Assembly: GCF_021538895.1 (NCBI RefSeq)
Contig: NZ_JADDRL010000050.1
Location: 1 to 64,000 of the forward strand
Length of the DNA: 64,000 nt
Origin: Streptomyces olivochromogenes
GTDB taxonomy: Bacteria > Actinomycetota > Actinomycetes > Streptomycetales > Streptomycetaceae
Direction: 5' to 3'
Shown here: piece after piece, positions 35,533 through 43,970 of the stretch
Layout of the letters: each line of letters opens with the position of its first letter
Position numbering within the stretch: position 1 is the first letter of the stretch
Notes under the pieces: model-generated
What the model was told of the DNA's origin: nothing
The model's input: the letters and a program-made list of their open reading frames with translations, nothing else
The model's database searches: none
Position numbers and translations under genes: made by a program

Positions 35533-37770
35533 ATGGAACCGACCGAAAGCGCCGCCCCGGACTCACGGCTGCGTCTGCGCCGCCGGGCATGCGCGTGGCG
35601 GGGGAGTCGGTGGGTGGCACGGACCGTGCGGCGCCCGCGGCCCCAGCCGCGCCCCGCCGGACCCCGCACCGCGCCGGACGCCCTGACCCCCGTACCGCTG
35701 GCCATCGAGGCCGCCCCCGCGCTGCCGGGCGCCGAACCCGAACGGCAGCTGTCCTGGCCCGCGCTGCCGGCCGCCGTCGTCGCGGCAGCCGGAGTCGCCC
35801 TGGGCGCCGGCTTCCTGCGCGCGTTCACCGGCCACCACGCGCTCTTCCCGTCCGGCTCGGTCGGCTGGTCGCTGGCCGTGCTGACCGGCATCATCGTCGG
35901 CCACCTCGTGATGCTCGGCCGCTCCCGCTGGTGGGGCGGCACCGGCTCCGGCGCCGCGCTCACCCTCGCCGTCCTGCTGCTGTACGGCTGGGTGCCGGCC
36001 GGAATGGTCAGCCTCACCGTCGTCGTCCTGGTCGGCATAGCCCGCCGCAACCGCTGGCGCCAGGGCGTGCTGCACGGCGCGGTGGACATCCTCGGCATCG
36101 GCGCCGGCGCCCTGGTGCTCGGCGCCTTCGGCCGCGTACCGAGCGTCGAGGCGCCCTGGAGCCCCGACCGCTGGAGCGTCAGCACCGTCCCGCAGGTCGT
36201 CCTGGTCGCGGCCGCCTATCTCGCGGTCACCCGCATCCTGCTGTGGTACCTGCACGCGCCGCCCGGCGGCCTGCCCACCGTCGCCCGCACCGCCCTGATC
36301 AGACAGGGCCTGGTCGCGGTCGCGCTGCTCGGCATAGCCCCGCTGGTCTGCGTGGTCGCCGACGCCCAGCCGGTGCTGCTCCCGCTGTTCGCCATCCCGC
36401 TCATCGCCCTCGACTCCACCCTGTGGATCGCCAGAGCCCGGGCGGAGGAGCAACTGCGCGACCCGCTGACCGGGTTGCCGAACCGGCAGTGGCTGCTGGA
36501 GCGGATCTGGACGGCCCTCGACGACGCCGAACGCATCGGCGCACGGGCCGCGCTGATGCTGATCGACCTCGACCGTTTCCGTTCGGTCAATGACACTCTC
36601 GGCCATCTCGCCGGTGACCGGCTGCTGCTGCAGATAGCCGACCGGCTGCGGGTGGCCCTGCCGCGCGGGGCGGAGGCCGCGCGGCTCGGTGGCGACGAGT
36701 TCGCCGTGTTACTGCCCGTCGCCGACTCCACGACGTCGGCGACCCGTGTCGCCCGCAGTCTGGTGGCCGCGCTCAGCTCGCCGCTGGACCTCGACGGGCT
36801 CACGCTCGTGCTGGAGGCCAGCGCGGGTGTCGCCGTCTTCCCCGACCACGCCCTGGACGCCGAGGGGTTGCTGCGCCGGGCGGACGTCGCGATGTACCAG
36901 GCGAAGCGGGACCGCACGGGCGTCGAGGTCTACGAGTCCAAGCGGGACTCCAACACACCGGACCGGCTCGGGCTGCTGGGCGATCTGCGCCGCGCCCTGG
37001 ACGCGCACGAGGTCCAGCTGCACTACCAGCCCAAGGTCCGCTTCGACGGACAGGTCGCCGGCCTCGAGGCCCTGGTGCGCTGGGTGCATCCCGAGCGCGG
37101 GAAGGTGCCGCCGGACGAGTTCATAGCGATCGCCGAGTCTTCGGGGCTGATGCCCCATCTCACCGAGTACGTGCTGGAGACGGCCCTCGCACAGGTCGCG
37201 CGCTGGCGCGCGCAGGGGCTCACGGTGCCGGTCGCGGTCAACGTCTCCCCCCGTGACGTCCATACGCCGGGGTTCGCCGGATCGGTGGCCGCGCGACTGG
37301 CCCGGCACGGGGTCCCGGCGGGGGCGTTGCAGCTGGAGATAACGGAGCACGTGCTGCTGGAGGACCCGCAGCGCGCCGCCGACACGCTCGCCGGGCTGAC
37401 CGGGCACGGTGTGAAGATGTCCCTCGACGACTTCGGTACCGGGTACTCCTCGCTGGTGCACCTGCGCCGGCTGCCGGTCAGCGAACTGAAGATCGACCGG
37501 TCGTTCGTGGCGCGGCTGGCCGTGGACACCGAGGACGCGGAGATCGTGCGCTGCACCGTCGACCTCGCCCATTCGCTCGGGCTGCTCGTCGTCGCGGAGG
37601 GGGTCGAGGACGACGAGACGTGGGAGCGGTTGCGGGATCTGGGGTGCGACGCCGTGCAGGGGTGGCTGGTCGCCGCGGCGATGCCGCCGGACGAGACGAC
37701 GGCGTGGCTGCGGGCACGGGGGTCGCGGGGGTGGCAGCGTCCGCGGGCCGCCCTGCCGGCGGGGGAGTGA
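35533..37770 (+). CDS. rmdB: Membrane GGDEF-EAL protein, cyclic-di-GMP turnover (RmdB-like)
   Basis: ATG 35533 follows GAGGGACGG (745 residues). After a basic N-terminus, about six to eight membrane helices span residues 75-300. The GGDEF domain (306-465) has an intact RLGGDEF motif at 384-390, and the EAL domain (480-735) has LEALVRW at 511-517, VAVNVSPRDV, LEITEH, LDDFGTGYSSL, LKIDRSF and VAEGVED, the full set of phosphodiesterase residues. It can therefore be expected to hydrolyse c-di-GMP and possibly make it. From memory, gene position beside ligA and architecture match S. coelicolor RmdB, which affects development; the symbol rests on that resemblance. Confidence 0.88.
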   Translation: MEPTESAAPDSRLRLRRRACAWRGSRWVARTVRRPRPQPRPAGPRTAPDALTPVPLAIEAAPALPGAEPERQLSWPALPAAVVAAAGVALGAGFLRAFTGHHALFPSGSVGWSLAVLTGIIVGHLVMLGRSRWWGGTGSGAALTLAVLLLYGWVPAGMVSLTVVVLVGIARRNRWRQGVLHGAVDILGIGAGALVLGAFGRVPSVEAPWSPDRWSVSTVPQVVLVAAAYLAVTRILLWYLHAPPGGLPTVARTALIRQGLVAVALLGIAPLVCVVADAQPVLLPLFAIPLIALDSTLWIARARAEEQLRDPLTGLPNRQWLLERIWTALDDAERIGARAALMLIDLDRFRSVNDTLGHLAGDRLLLQIADRLRVALPRGAEAARLGGDEFAVLLPVADSTTSATRVARSLVAALSSPLDLDGLTLVLEASAGVAVFPDHALDAEGLLRRADVAMYQAKRDRTGVEVYESKRDSNTPDRLGLLGDLRRALDAHEVQLHYQPKVRFDGQVAGLEALVRWVHPERGKVPPDEFIAIAESSGLMPHLTEYVLETALAQVARWRAQGLTVPVAVNVSPRDVHTPGFAGSVAARLARHGVPAGALQLEITEHVLLEDPQRAADTLAGLTGHGVKMSLDDFGTGYSSLVHLRRLPVSELKIDRSFVARLAVDTEDAEIVRCTVDLAHSLGLLVVAEGVEDDETWERLRDLGCDAVQGWLVAAAMPPDETTAWLRARGSRGWQRPRAALPAGE

Positions 37771-37844
37771 CGGGACTTTCCCACCCGCCCGCCCGCTTGC
37801 CATAGGGGTGCTCGGTGTCCGCGGCCGCGGGTCCGTGTGTGGAT

Positions 37845-38429
37845 TCAGGTCGCGCATGCCGTGAAGTGGGCCGTCAGGAGGGACAGACGGGCGGCGTGGG
37901 CCTCCTTGGGGAGGCGGCCGCTGCGCATCAGGGTGATGAGGCCGTGCAGGCCCGCCCAGTAGGTCTCCGTGAGAAGGCCGGGGTCGTCGCCCTCCGTCAC
38001 GATCGGCTCCACGGCCCGCAGCAGTTCGCCGAACGCCTCGTGCAGCGCCGCCGGAGCCTGTGGCGTGGCGAACGGCAGGTCCACGGTGTGGGTGAACATG
38101 GCGTCGTACAGGGCGGGCCGGCGTCGGGCGAAGTCCGTGTACGCCTCGCCGACCGCCGCCAGCGCCTCGCGCGCGCCCTCGGCCGCGGCCCGCGCCGCCC
38201 GCAGCTCCACGGCCAGCTCCGCGAAGCCCTCCACCGCGACCGCCGCCATGATCGCGTCCTTGCCCTTGAAATGGCTGTACAGGACGGGCTGGCTGTACTC
38301 GATCTCGGCGGCCAGCCGCCGTGTGGTCACCGCGTCCCAGCCCTCGGCCTCCGCAAGTTCCCGCGCGGCCGTGACGATCAGCTTCTCGCGCTCTGCCCGC
38401 TCGCGCTCCCGGCGCCTTTGAATCGACAT
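37845..38429 (-). CDS. TetR-family transcriptional regulator
   Basis: The 194-residue protein starts at ATG 38429. Its helix-turn-helix at about residues 15-60 reads KLIVTAARELAEAEGWDAVT then RRLAAEIEYSQPVLYSHFKG, and the C-terminal half is a TetR_C-type ligand domain. It is divergent from a DUF4267-like membrane gene. Two identical-pattern operators, TAGCnnnGCTA, lie in the 87-bp gap, which makes repression of the neighbour and itself likely. The ligand is unknown. Confidence 0.93.
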   Translation of the reverse strand: MSIQRRRERERAEREKLIVTAARELAEAEGWDAVTTRRLAAEIEYSQPVLYSHFKGKDAIMAAVAVEGFAELAVELRAARAAAEGAREALAAVGEAYTDFARRRPALYDAMFTHTVDLPFATPQAPAALHEAFGELLRAVEPIVTEGDDPGLLTETYWAGLHGLITLMRSGRLPKEAHAARLSLLTAHFTACAT

Positions 38430-38440
38430 GCTCCCGATTC

Positions 38441-38501
38441 TAGCACCGCTAGCAATCCTGCCCGTGCTCTGCTAGCTTTGCTCATGTCCCTAGCGCTGCT
38501 A
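38441..38501. promoter_or_regulatory. Pair of TAGCnnnGCTA operators in the divergent promoter region
   Basis: TAGCACCGCTA at 38441-38451 and TAGCGCTGCTA at 38491-38501 share the same 11-base palindrome, exactly 50 bp (about five helical turns) apart, with an extra GCTAGC half/core at 38471-38476. The first lies 12 bp upstream of the tetR start codon, the second 16 bp before the membrane gene start. Confidence 0.75.
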
Positions 38502-38516
38502 GCAAGGAGATCCGGC

Positions 38517-38888
38517 ATGACTGTCACCGCGTACACGCTCGCCGTCCTGCTCGACCTGCTCGTCCTGTTCATAGGCGCCCGTTTCCTGTTCCAGCCCGCT
38601 GCCGCCGCCACCGGTTACGGCGTCCCGGCCAGGCCCGAGGGGGACGCCGGCGCCTACCTCACGATCAAGGGCCTCAGGGACGGTGCCTCCGGCGTGATGG
38701 GCCTGGTTCTGCTGGCCTTCGCCGGCGCCCGCGCCGAGGCGTGGTTCATGGTGGCCGTCGCGATCGTGCCGCTCTTCGACACCCTGATCGTGCTGCGCAA
38801 CGGCGGCGCCCGGATCGTGGCCTTCGGGATCCACTTCGCCACGGCCGTCGTTGTTCTCATCAGTGCCGCACTGCTCTTCGCCGTCTGA
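38517..38888 (+). CDS. DUF4267-like small membrane protein
   Basis: ATG 38517 is preceded by CAAGGAGATC; ATG 38484 in the same frame lies inside the operator region and has no binding site. The 123-residue protein has four membrane helices (TAYTLAVLLDLLVLFIGARF, GASGVMGLVLLAFAG, WFMVAVAIVPLFDTLIVL and IHFATAVVVLISAALLFAV). The pattern fits DUF4267, of unknown function. It sits under the operator pair of the divergent TetR gene and is followed 39 bp later by a cupin gene, probably in the same transcript. Confidence 0.82.
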   Translation: MTVTAYTLAVLLDLLVLFIGARFLFQPAAAATGYGVPARPEGDAGAYLTIKGLRDGASGVMGLVLLAFAGARAEAWFMVAVAIVPLFDTLIVLRNGGARIVAFGIHFATAVVVLISAALLFAV

Positions 38889-38927
38889 TCACGTCCGAAT
38901 CGCTACCAGGTACCAGGGGGTTCAGAA

Positions 38928-39419
38928 ATGTCGCTGTTCGTTCCGAAGTTCGATGAATCGGTGATCGTCCGTGACGCCGCTGCCGAGGTCATCGGCGGTG
39001 ACCCGGTCGGTGTGAAGCTGCTGGCCGACAGCAGCGCCACCGGCGGTGCGCTGTCCACCGTGCGGGTCACCCTCGCGGAGGGCGCCGACGGGGCCTTCCC
39101 GCACGTGCACAACAACTCTGCCGAGATGTTCTACCTGCTCGACGGGGCCGCCGAGGTCCTCTCCGGCGACGACGTCGTCACCGCCGAACGCGGCGACCTG
39201 ATCGTCGTCCCGCCGGGCCGGCCGCACGCCTTCGCCGCCGCCCCCGGGGCCACCGCGGATCTCCTCATCGTCATCACCCCGGGCGTCGAGCGCTTCGAGT
39301 ACTTCCGCCACCTCCAGCGCATCCGCCTCGGCGAACTCACCCCGGAGAGCCTCCTCGAAGTACAGGACCTGTACGACAACCACTTCCTCAAGAGCGCGGC
39401 CTGGGAGGGCCGCCACTGA
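38928..39419 (+). CDS. Cupin-domain protein
   Basis: The 163-residue protein has a single cupin barrel. Motif 1 is HVHNNSAEMFYLLDGAAEVLSG (about 64-85; His, His and Glu as metal ligands), motif 2 is VPPGRPHAFAA (His). A helical C-terminal extension follows (ERFEYFRHLQRIRLGELTP). Such proteins bind a metal and act as dioxygenases, isomerases or ligand sensors; no specific role can be given. ATG 38928 follows AGGGGG. It is the probable second gene of the TetR-controlled unit and ends before a strong hairpin. Confidence 0.88.
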   Translation: MSLFVPKFDESVIVRDAAAEVIGGDPVGVKLLADSSATGGALSTVRVTLAEGADGAFPHVHNNSAEMFYLLDGAAEVLSGDDVVTAERGDLIVVPPGRPHAFAAAPGATADLLIVITPGVERFEYFRHLQRIRLGELTPESLLEVQDLYDNHFLKSAAWEGRH

Positions 39420-39456
39420 GCCCAGGGGGCGCCCGAGGGGCGGCCATGGGATGACC

Positions 39457-39506
39457 ATGGGGCGGGACCCGGCAAACCGTGTAACGGCTTCCAGGTCCCG
39501 CCCCAT
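39457..39506 (+). terminator. Hairpin after the cupin gene
   Basis: ATGGGGCGGGACC (39457-39469) and GGTCCCGCCCCAT (39494-39506) form a perfect 13-bp stem 37 bp past the stop codon. There is no U tract. Confidence 0.6.
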
Positions 39507-39512
39507 AGGATT

Positions 39513-39688
39513 GGGGCTAGTCGTCCCCTTCCCGTCTGGCGCGCGACGCCTGGCACGCACGCTCGCCGCGTTGCCGAATCGTCCACGTGGCTCCGCCACG
39601 AGGACGCTCCGGCGCCTTGCGATCGCACGCACCAGACGCCGCGCGCCCCGCCCTCCGGGCGGACGACGGGAAGGGGACGACTAGCCCC
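39513..39688. repeat. 176-bp near-palindromic element with 24-bp perfect terminal inverted repeats
   Basis: The first 24 bases (39513-39536, starting GGGGCTAGTCGTCC) are a perfect inverted copy of the last 24 (39665-39688). Inside, the two arms remain similar for another 40 or so bases: GGCGCGCGACGCCTGGCACG on the left against GGCGCGCGGCGTCTGGTGCG on the complement of the right. The whole can fold into one long imperfect hairpin centred near 39600. This is the structure of a miniature inverted-repeat element or folded intergenic repeat; it encodes no transposase. It fills the space just upstream of gatC. Confidence 0.8.
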
Positions 39689-39726
39689 AGCCCAAACCGC
39701 AAACTCTCACCCCAGAGGATCGCTGC

Positions 39727-40023
39727 ATGCCTGGCATCACGCGCGAGGAGGTCGCCCACCTCGCCCGGCTGGCGCGTCTGGAGCTGAAGCCCGAAGAACT
39801 CGATCACTTCGCCGGCCAGCTGGACGACATCATCGGCGCGGTCGCCCGCGTCAGCGAGGTCGCCGACCAAGACGTACCGCCGACCTCTCACCCGCTGCCG
39901 CTGACGAACGTCATGCGGCCGGACGAGGTCCGTCCCTCGCTCACCCCCGAGCAGGCGCTCTCCGGCGCCCCGGCCCAGGAGCAGCAGCGTTTCAAGGTGC
40001 CGCAGATCCTGGGGGAGGACTGA
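39727..40023 (+). CDS. gatC: Asp/Glu-tRNA amidotransferase subunit C
   Basis: The 98-residue GatC stabilises the GatA-GatB complex that converts Glu-tRNA(Gln), and often Asp-tRNA(Asn), to the cognate amidated tRNA. The diagnostic start MPGITREEVAHLARLARLEL and the middle PTSHPLPLTNVMRPDEV fit the family and normal length. ATG 39727 lies 38 bp downstream of the palindromic element. gatA follows after 4 bp. Confidence 0.96.
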   Translation: MPGITREEVAHLARLARLELKPEELDHFAGQLDDIIGAVARVSEVADQDVPPTSHPLPLTNVMRPDEVRPSLTPEQALSGAPAQEQQRFKVPQILGED

Positions 40024-40027
40024 TCCC

Positions 40028-41526
<1,499 letters not shown>

Positions 41527-41530
<4 letters not shown>

Positions 41531-41769
41531 GCAATGCACTGTCGAAGGCCAAGGGCTTCAAGAAGTCGAAGTCCGGCACGTACCTGTCCATGGGTACCAC
41601 CGCGTTCGGCGCGGTCGGTGTCTGCAAGCAGATCAAGAAGGCGCGTGCCGAGCACGACACGCTGCGTCTGATCGACGCCACCGTGTCGGCCGTCGCGATC
41701 GTCACCGGCCTCGCCCTCCTCTACCGCGAGCTGAAGCGGCTGGGCGACGACGACGTCCTGCTGGGCTGA
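41527..41769 (+). CDS. Small conserved membrane-associated protein between gatA and gatB
   Basis: GTG 41527 overlaps the gatA stop by 4 bp (GTGA) and the 80-residue product ends 15 bp before gatB, so it is embedded in the operon. It starts with a very basic helix (ALSKAKGFKKSKSG), then a hydrophobic stretch (SMGTTAFGAVGVC), a charged loop and a second hydrophobic helix (ATVSAVAIVTGLALLYREL). It has no recognised domain. Its position suggests translational coupling with the amidotransferase, but no known GatCAB component looks like it. Confidence 0.75.
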
Positions 41770-41784
41770 GAGGGAAGTTTCACC

Positions 41785-43299
41785 GTGACCACCACGACCG
41801 ACCTGGTGTCGTACGAGGACGCGCTCGCGTCGTACGACCCCGTCATGGGCCTTGAGGTCCATGTCGAACTCGGCACCAAGACCAAGATGTTCTGCGGGTG
41901 TTCGACCGAGCTGGGTGCCGAGCCCAACTCGCAGACCTGCCCGACCTGCCTCGGCCTGCCCGGCGCGCTCCCGGTCGTCAACGCGACCGGCGTCGAGTCC
42001 GCGATCAAGATCGGTCTCGCGCTCCACTGCGAGATCGCCGAGTGGTGCCGCTTCGCCCGGAAGAACTACTTCTATCCGGACATGCCGAAGAACTTCCAGA
42101 CCTCCCAGTACGACGAGCCGATCGCCTTCAACGGCTACCTCGACGTGCAGCTGGAGGACGGCGAGACCTTCCGCGTGGAGATCGAGCGCGCCCACATGGA
42201 GGAGGACACCGGCAAGTCGACGCACATCGGCGGCGCCACCGGCCGAATCCACGGCGCGCAGCACTCGCTGCTGGACTACAACCGCGCGGGCATCCCGCTC
42301 ATCGAGATCGTCACCAAGCCGATCGTGGGCGCGGGCGACCGCGCGCCCGAGGTGGCGAAGGCGTACGTCCGTGAGCTGCGCGAGCTCATCCGGGCCCTCG
42401 GTGTCTCCGAGGCCCGCATGGAGATGGGCCAGATGCGCTGCGACGTCAACCTGTCGCTGATGCGCAAGGACGCCGACAAGTTCGGCACGCGCTCCGAGAC
42501 GAAGAACGTCAACTCGCTGCGTTCCGTGGAGCGAGCGGCCCGCTTCGAGATCATGCGGCACGCCGCGGTGCTCTCGTCGGGCGGCACGATCATCCAGGAG
42601 ACCCGCCACTTCCACGAGGACACCGGGTCCACGACCTCGGGCCGCGTGAAGGAGGAGGCCGAGGACTACCGGTACTTCCCGGAGCCCGACCTCGTTCCGG
42701 TGGCCCCCTCCCGCGAGTGGGTCGAGGAGATCCGCGCCGCGCTGCCGGAGATGCCGCTGGCCCGCCGCACCCGCCTGCTCGCGGAGTGGGGCATCTCGGC
42801 CACCGACATGCAGGCGATCCTCAACGCCGGCGCGCTGGACCCGATCGTCGCCACGATCGACGCCGGTGCCGACGCCGCCTCCGCCCGCAAGTGGTGGATG
42901 GGCGAACTGGCGCGCAGCGCCAACGAGTCCGGCAAGGCGCTGGACGAGCTGGCGATCACGCCGGAGCAGGTCGCCCGGGTCACCGAGCTGGTGAACTCCG
43001 GTGACCTGAACGACAAGCTGGCCCGCCAGGTCATCGAGGGCGTCCTCGCGGGCGAGGGCACCCCGGACGAGGTCGTCGACAAGCGAGGTCTCAAGGTCGT
43101 CTCCGACGACTCGGCCCTCGGCACGGCCGTCGACGAGGCCATCGCCGGCAACCCGGGCATCGCCGACAAGATCCGCGGCGGCAAGGTGGCGGCGGCCGGC
43201 GCCCTGGTCGGCGCGGTCATGAAGGCCACCCGCGGCCAGGCCGACGCGGCCCGCGTCAAGGAGCTCATCCTGGAGAGGCTGGGCGTCGGCGAAGGCTGA
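41785..43299 (+). CDS. gatB: Asp/Glu-tRNA amidotransferase subunit B
   Basis: The 504-residue subunit binds misacylated tRNA and phosphorylates its side chain. GatB blocks include MGLEVHVELGTKTKMFCGCS, CPTCLGLPGALPVVN, RKNYFYPDMPKNFQTSQYDE and EMGQMRCDVNLS; the C-terminal YqeY-like tail domain is complete (LARQVIEGVLAGEGTPDEV). Cysteines of the zinc-like site (FCGCS, CPTC) are intact. GTG 41785 follows GAGAGGGAAG. A long perfect hairpin closes the operon at 43318. Confidence 0.97.
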   Translation: MTTTTDLVSYEDALASYDPVMGLEVHVELGTKTKMFCGCSTELGAEPNSQTCPTCLGLPGALPVVNATGVESAIKIGLALHCEIAEWCRFARKNYFYPDMPKNFQTSQYDEPIAFNGYLDVQLEDGETFRVEIERAHMEEDTGKSTHIGGATGRIHGAQHSLLDYNRAGIPLIEIVTKPIVGAGDRAPEVAKAYVRELRELIRALGVSEARMEMGQMRCDVNLSLMRKDADKFGTRSETKNVNSLRSVERAARFEIMRHAAVLSSGGTIIQETRHFHEDTGSTTSGRVKEEAEDYRYFPEPDLVPVAPSREWVEEIRAALPEMPLARRTRLLAEWGISATDMQAILNAGALDPIVATIDAGADAASARKWWMGELARSANESGKALDELAITPEQVARVTELVNSGDLNDKLARQVIEGVLAGEGTPDEVVDKRGLKVVSDDSALGTAVDEAIAGNPGIADKIRGGKVAAAGALVGAVMKATRGQADAARVKELILERLGVGEG

Positions 43300-43317
43300 G
43301 CCCGCTCCGTCACCGGC

Positions 43318-43355
43318 CCCAGGGGGATGCGTCGTACGCGACGCATCCCCCTGGG
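43318..43355. terminator. Strong hairpin after gatB
   Basis: CCCAGGGGGATGCGTCG (43318-43334) and its exact inverse (43339-43355) form a 17-bp stem with a TACG loop. No U tract, but the stem is exceptionally stable. Confidence 0.75.
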
Positions 43356-43397
43356 TGCGTCCGACGCATTCATCCACACGTACTACGCTCGCCCGCC

Positions 43398-43766
43398 ATG
43401 AGTGGACGCACGGATTCCGACGTACGACCCGGCATAGCCGAGGTGGCCGAAACGGCCGAGGTGGACGACATGGATGACACCGGGGACATGGACGACGCCG
43501 ACGACGTGGCGGACCACGCCGAGGACGCCCGCCGGGCGCGCTGGGTGGCGACCGGCACCGGTGTCCTGCTGACGCTCGCGGGCCTCGCCGCCGCGCTGCT
43601 GCGCCTCACGGGCTCGAAGCCGGTCGTCGTCCCGGCCGCCTACGCCGTCGGAGCCGGAGTGTGCGCGCTGGCCGCGGTGCTCGGCGCCCGGGGCCGTACC
43701 CGCCGGGCCCTGTGGCTCCTCGTCGCGGGGACGATGATCATGGCGCTCGGGGACCAGTTCGACTGA
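43398..43766 (+). CDS. Hypothetical membrane protein (122 aa)
   Basis: ATG 43398 gives a protein with an acidic N-terminus (Asp/Met/Glu-rich, residues 15-45) and three hydrophobic helices (about 50-70, 75-92 and 100-115). It ends MALGDQFD. It is not similar to a family I recognise. Third-position G/C bias supports coding. It stands alone between the gatB hairpin and the MMPL transporter gene. Confidence 0.65.
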   Translation: MSGRTDSDVRPGIAEVAETAEVDDMDDTGDMDDADDVADHAEDARRARWVATGTGVLLTLAGLAAALLRLTGSKPVVVPAAYAVGAGVCALAAVLGARGRTRRALWLLVAGTMIMALGDQFD

Positions 43767-43970
43767 AGTACCCGCCGGGACGACAGAGTTCACTCAACTG
43801 TCCTGTGACGTGTCTCCCACTCTGGCGAAGAACCCCACGAACGCGGTAAACGATCACTTTTGCCTGCAAGAGTGTCCCCCGAATCCTCATGCGTTCTTTG
43901 CGGGTTGTTCAGTTCATGGACGGATGTTCCCGAACAAAGATCCACAAATCGTCACCCTGGGAGCACGTCC

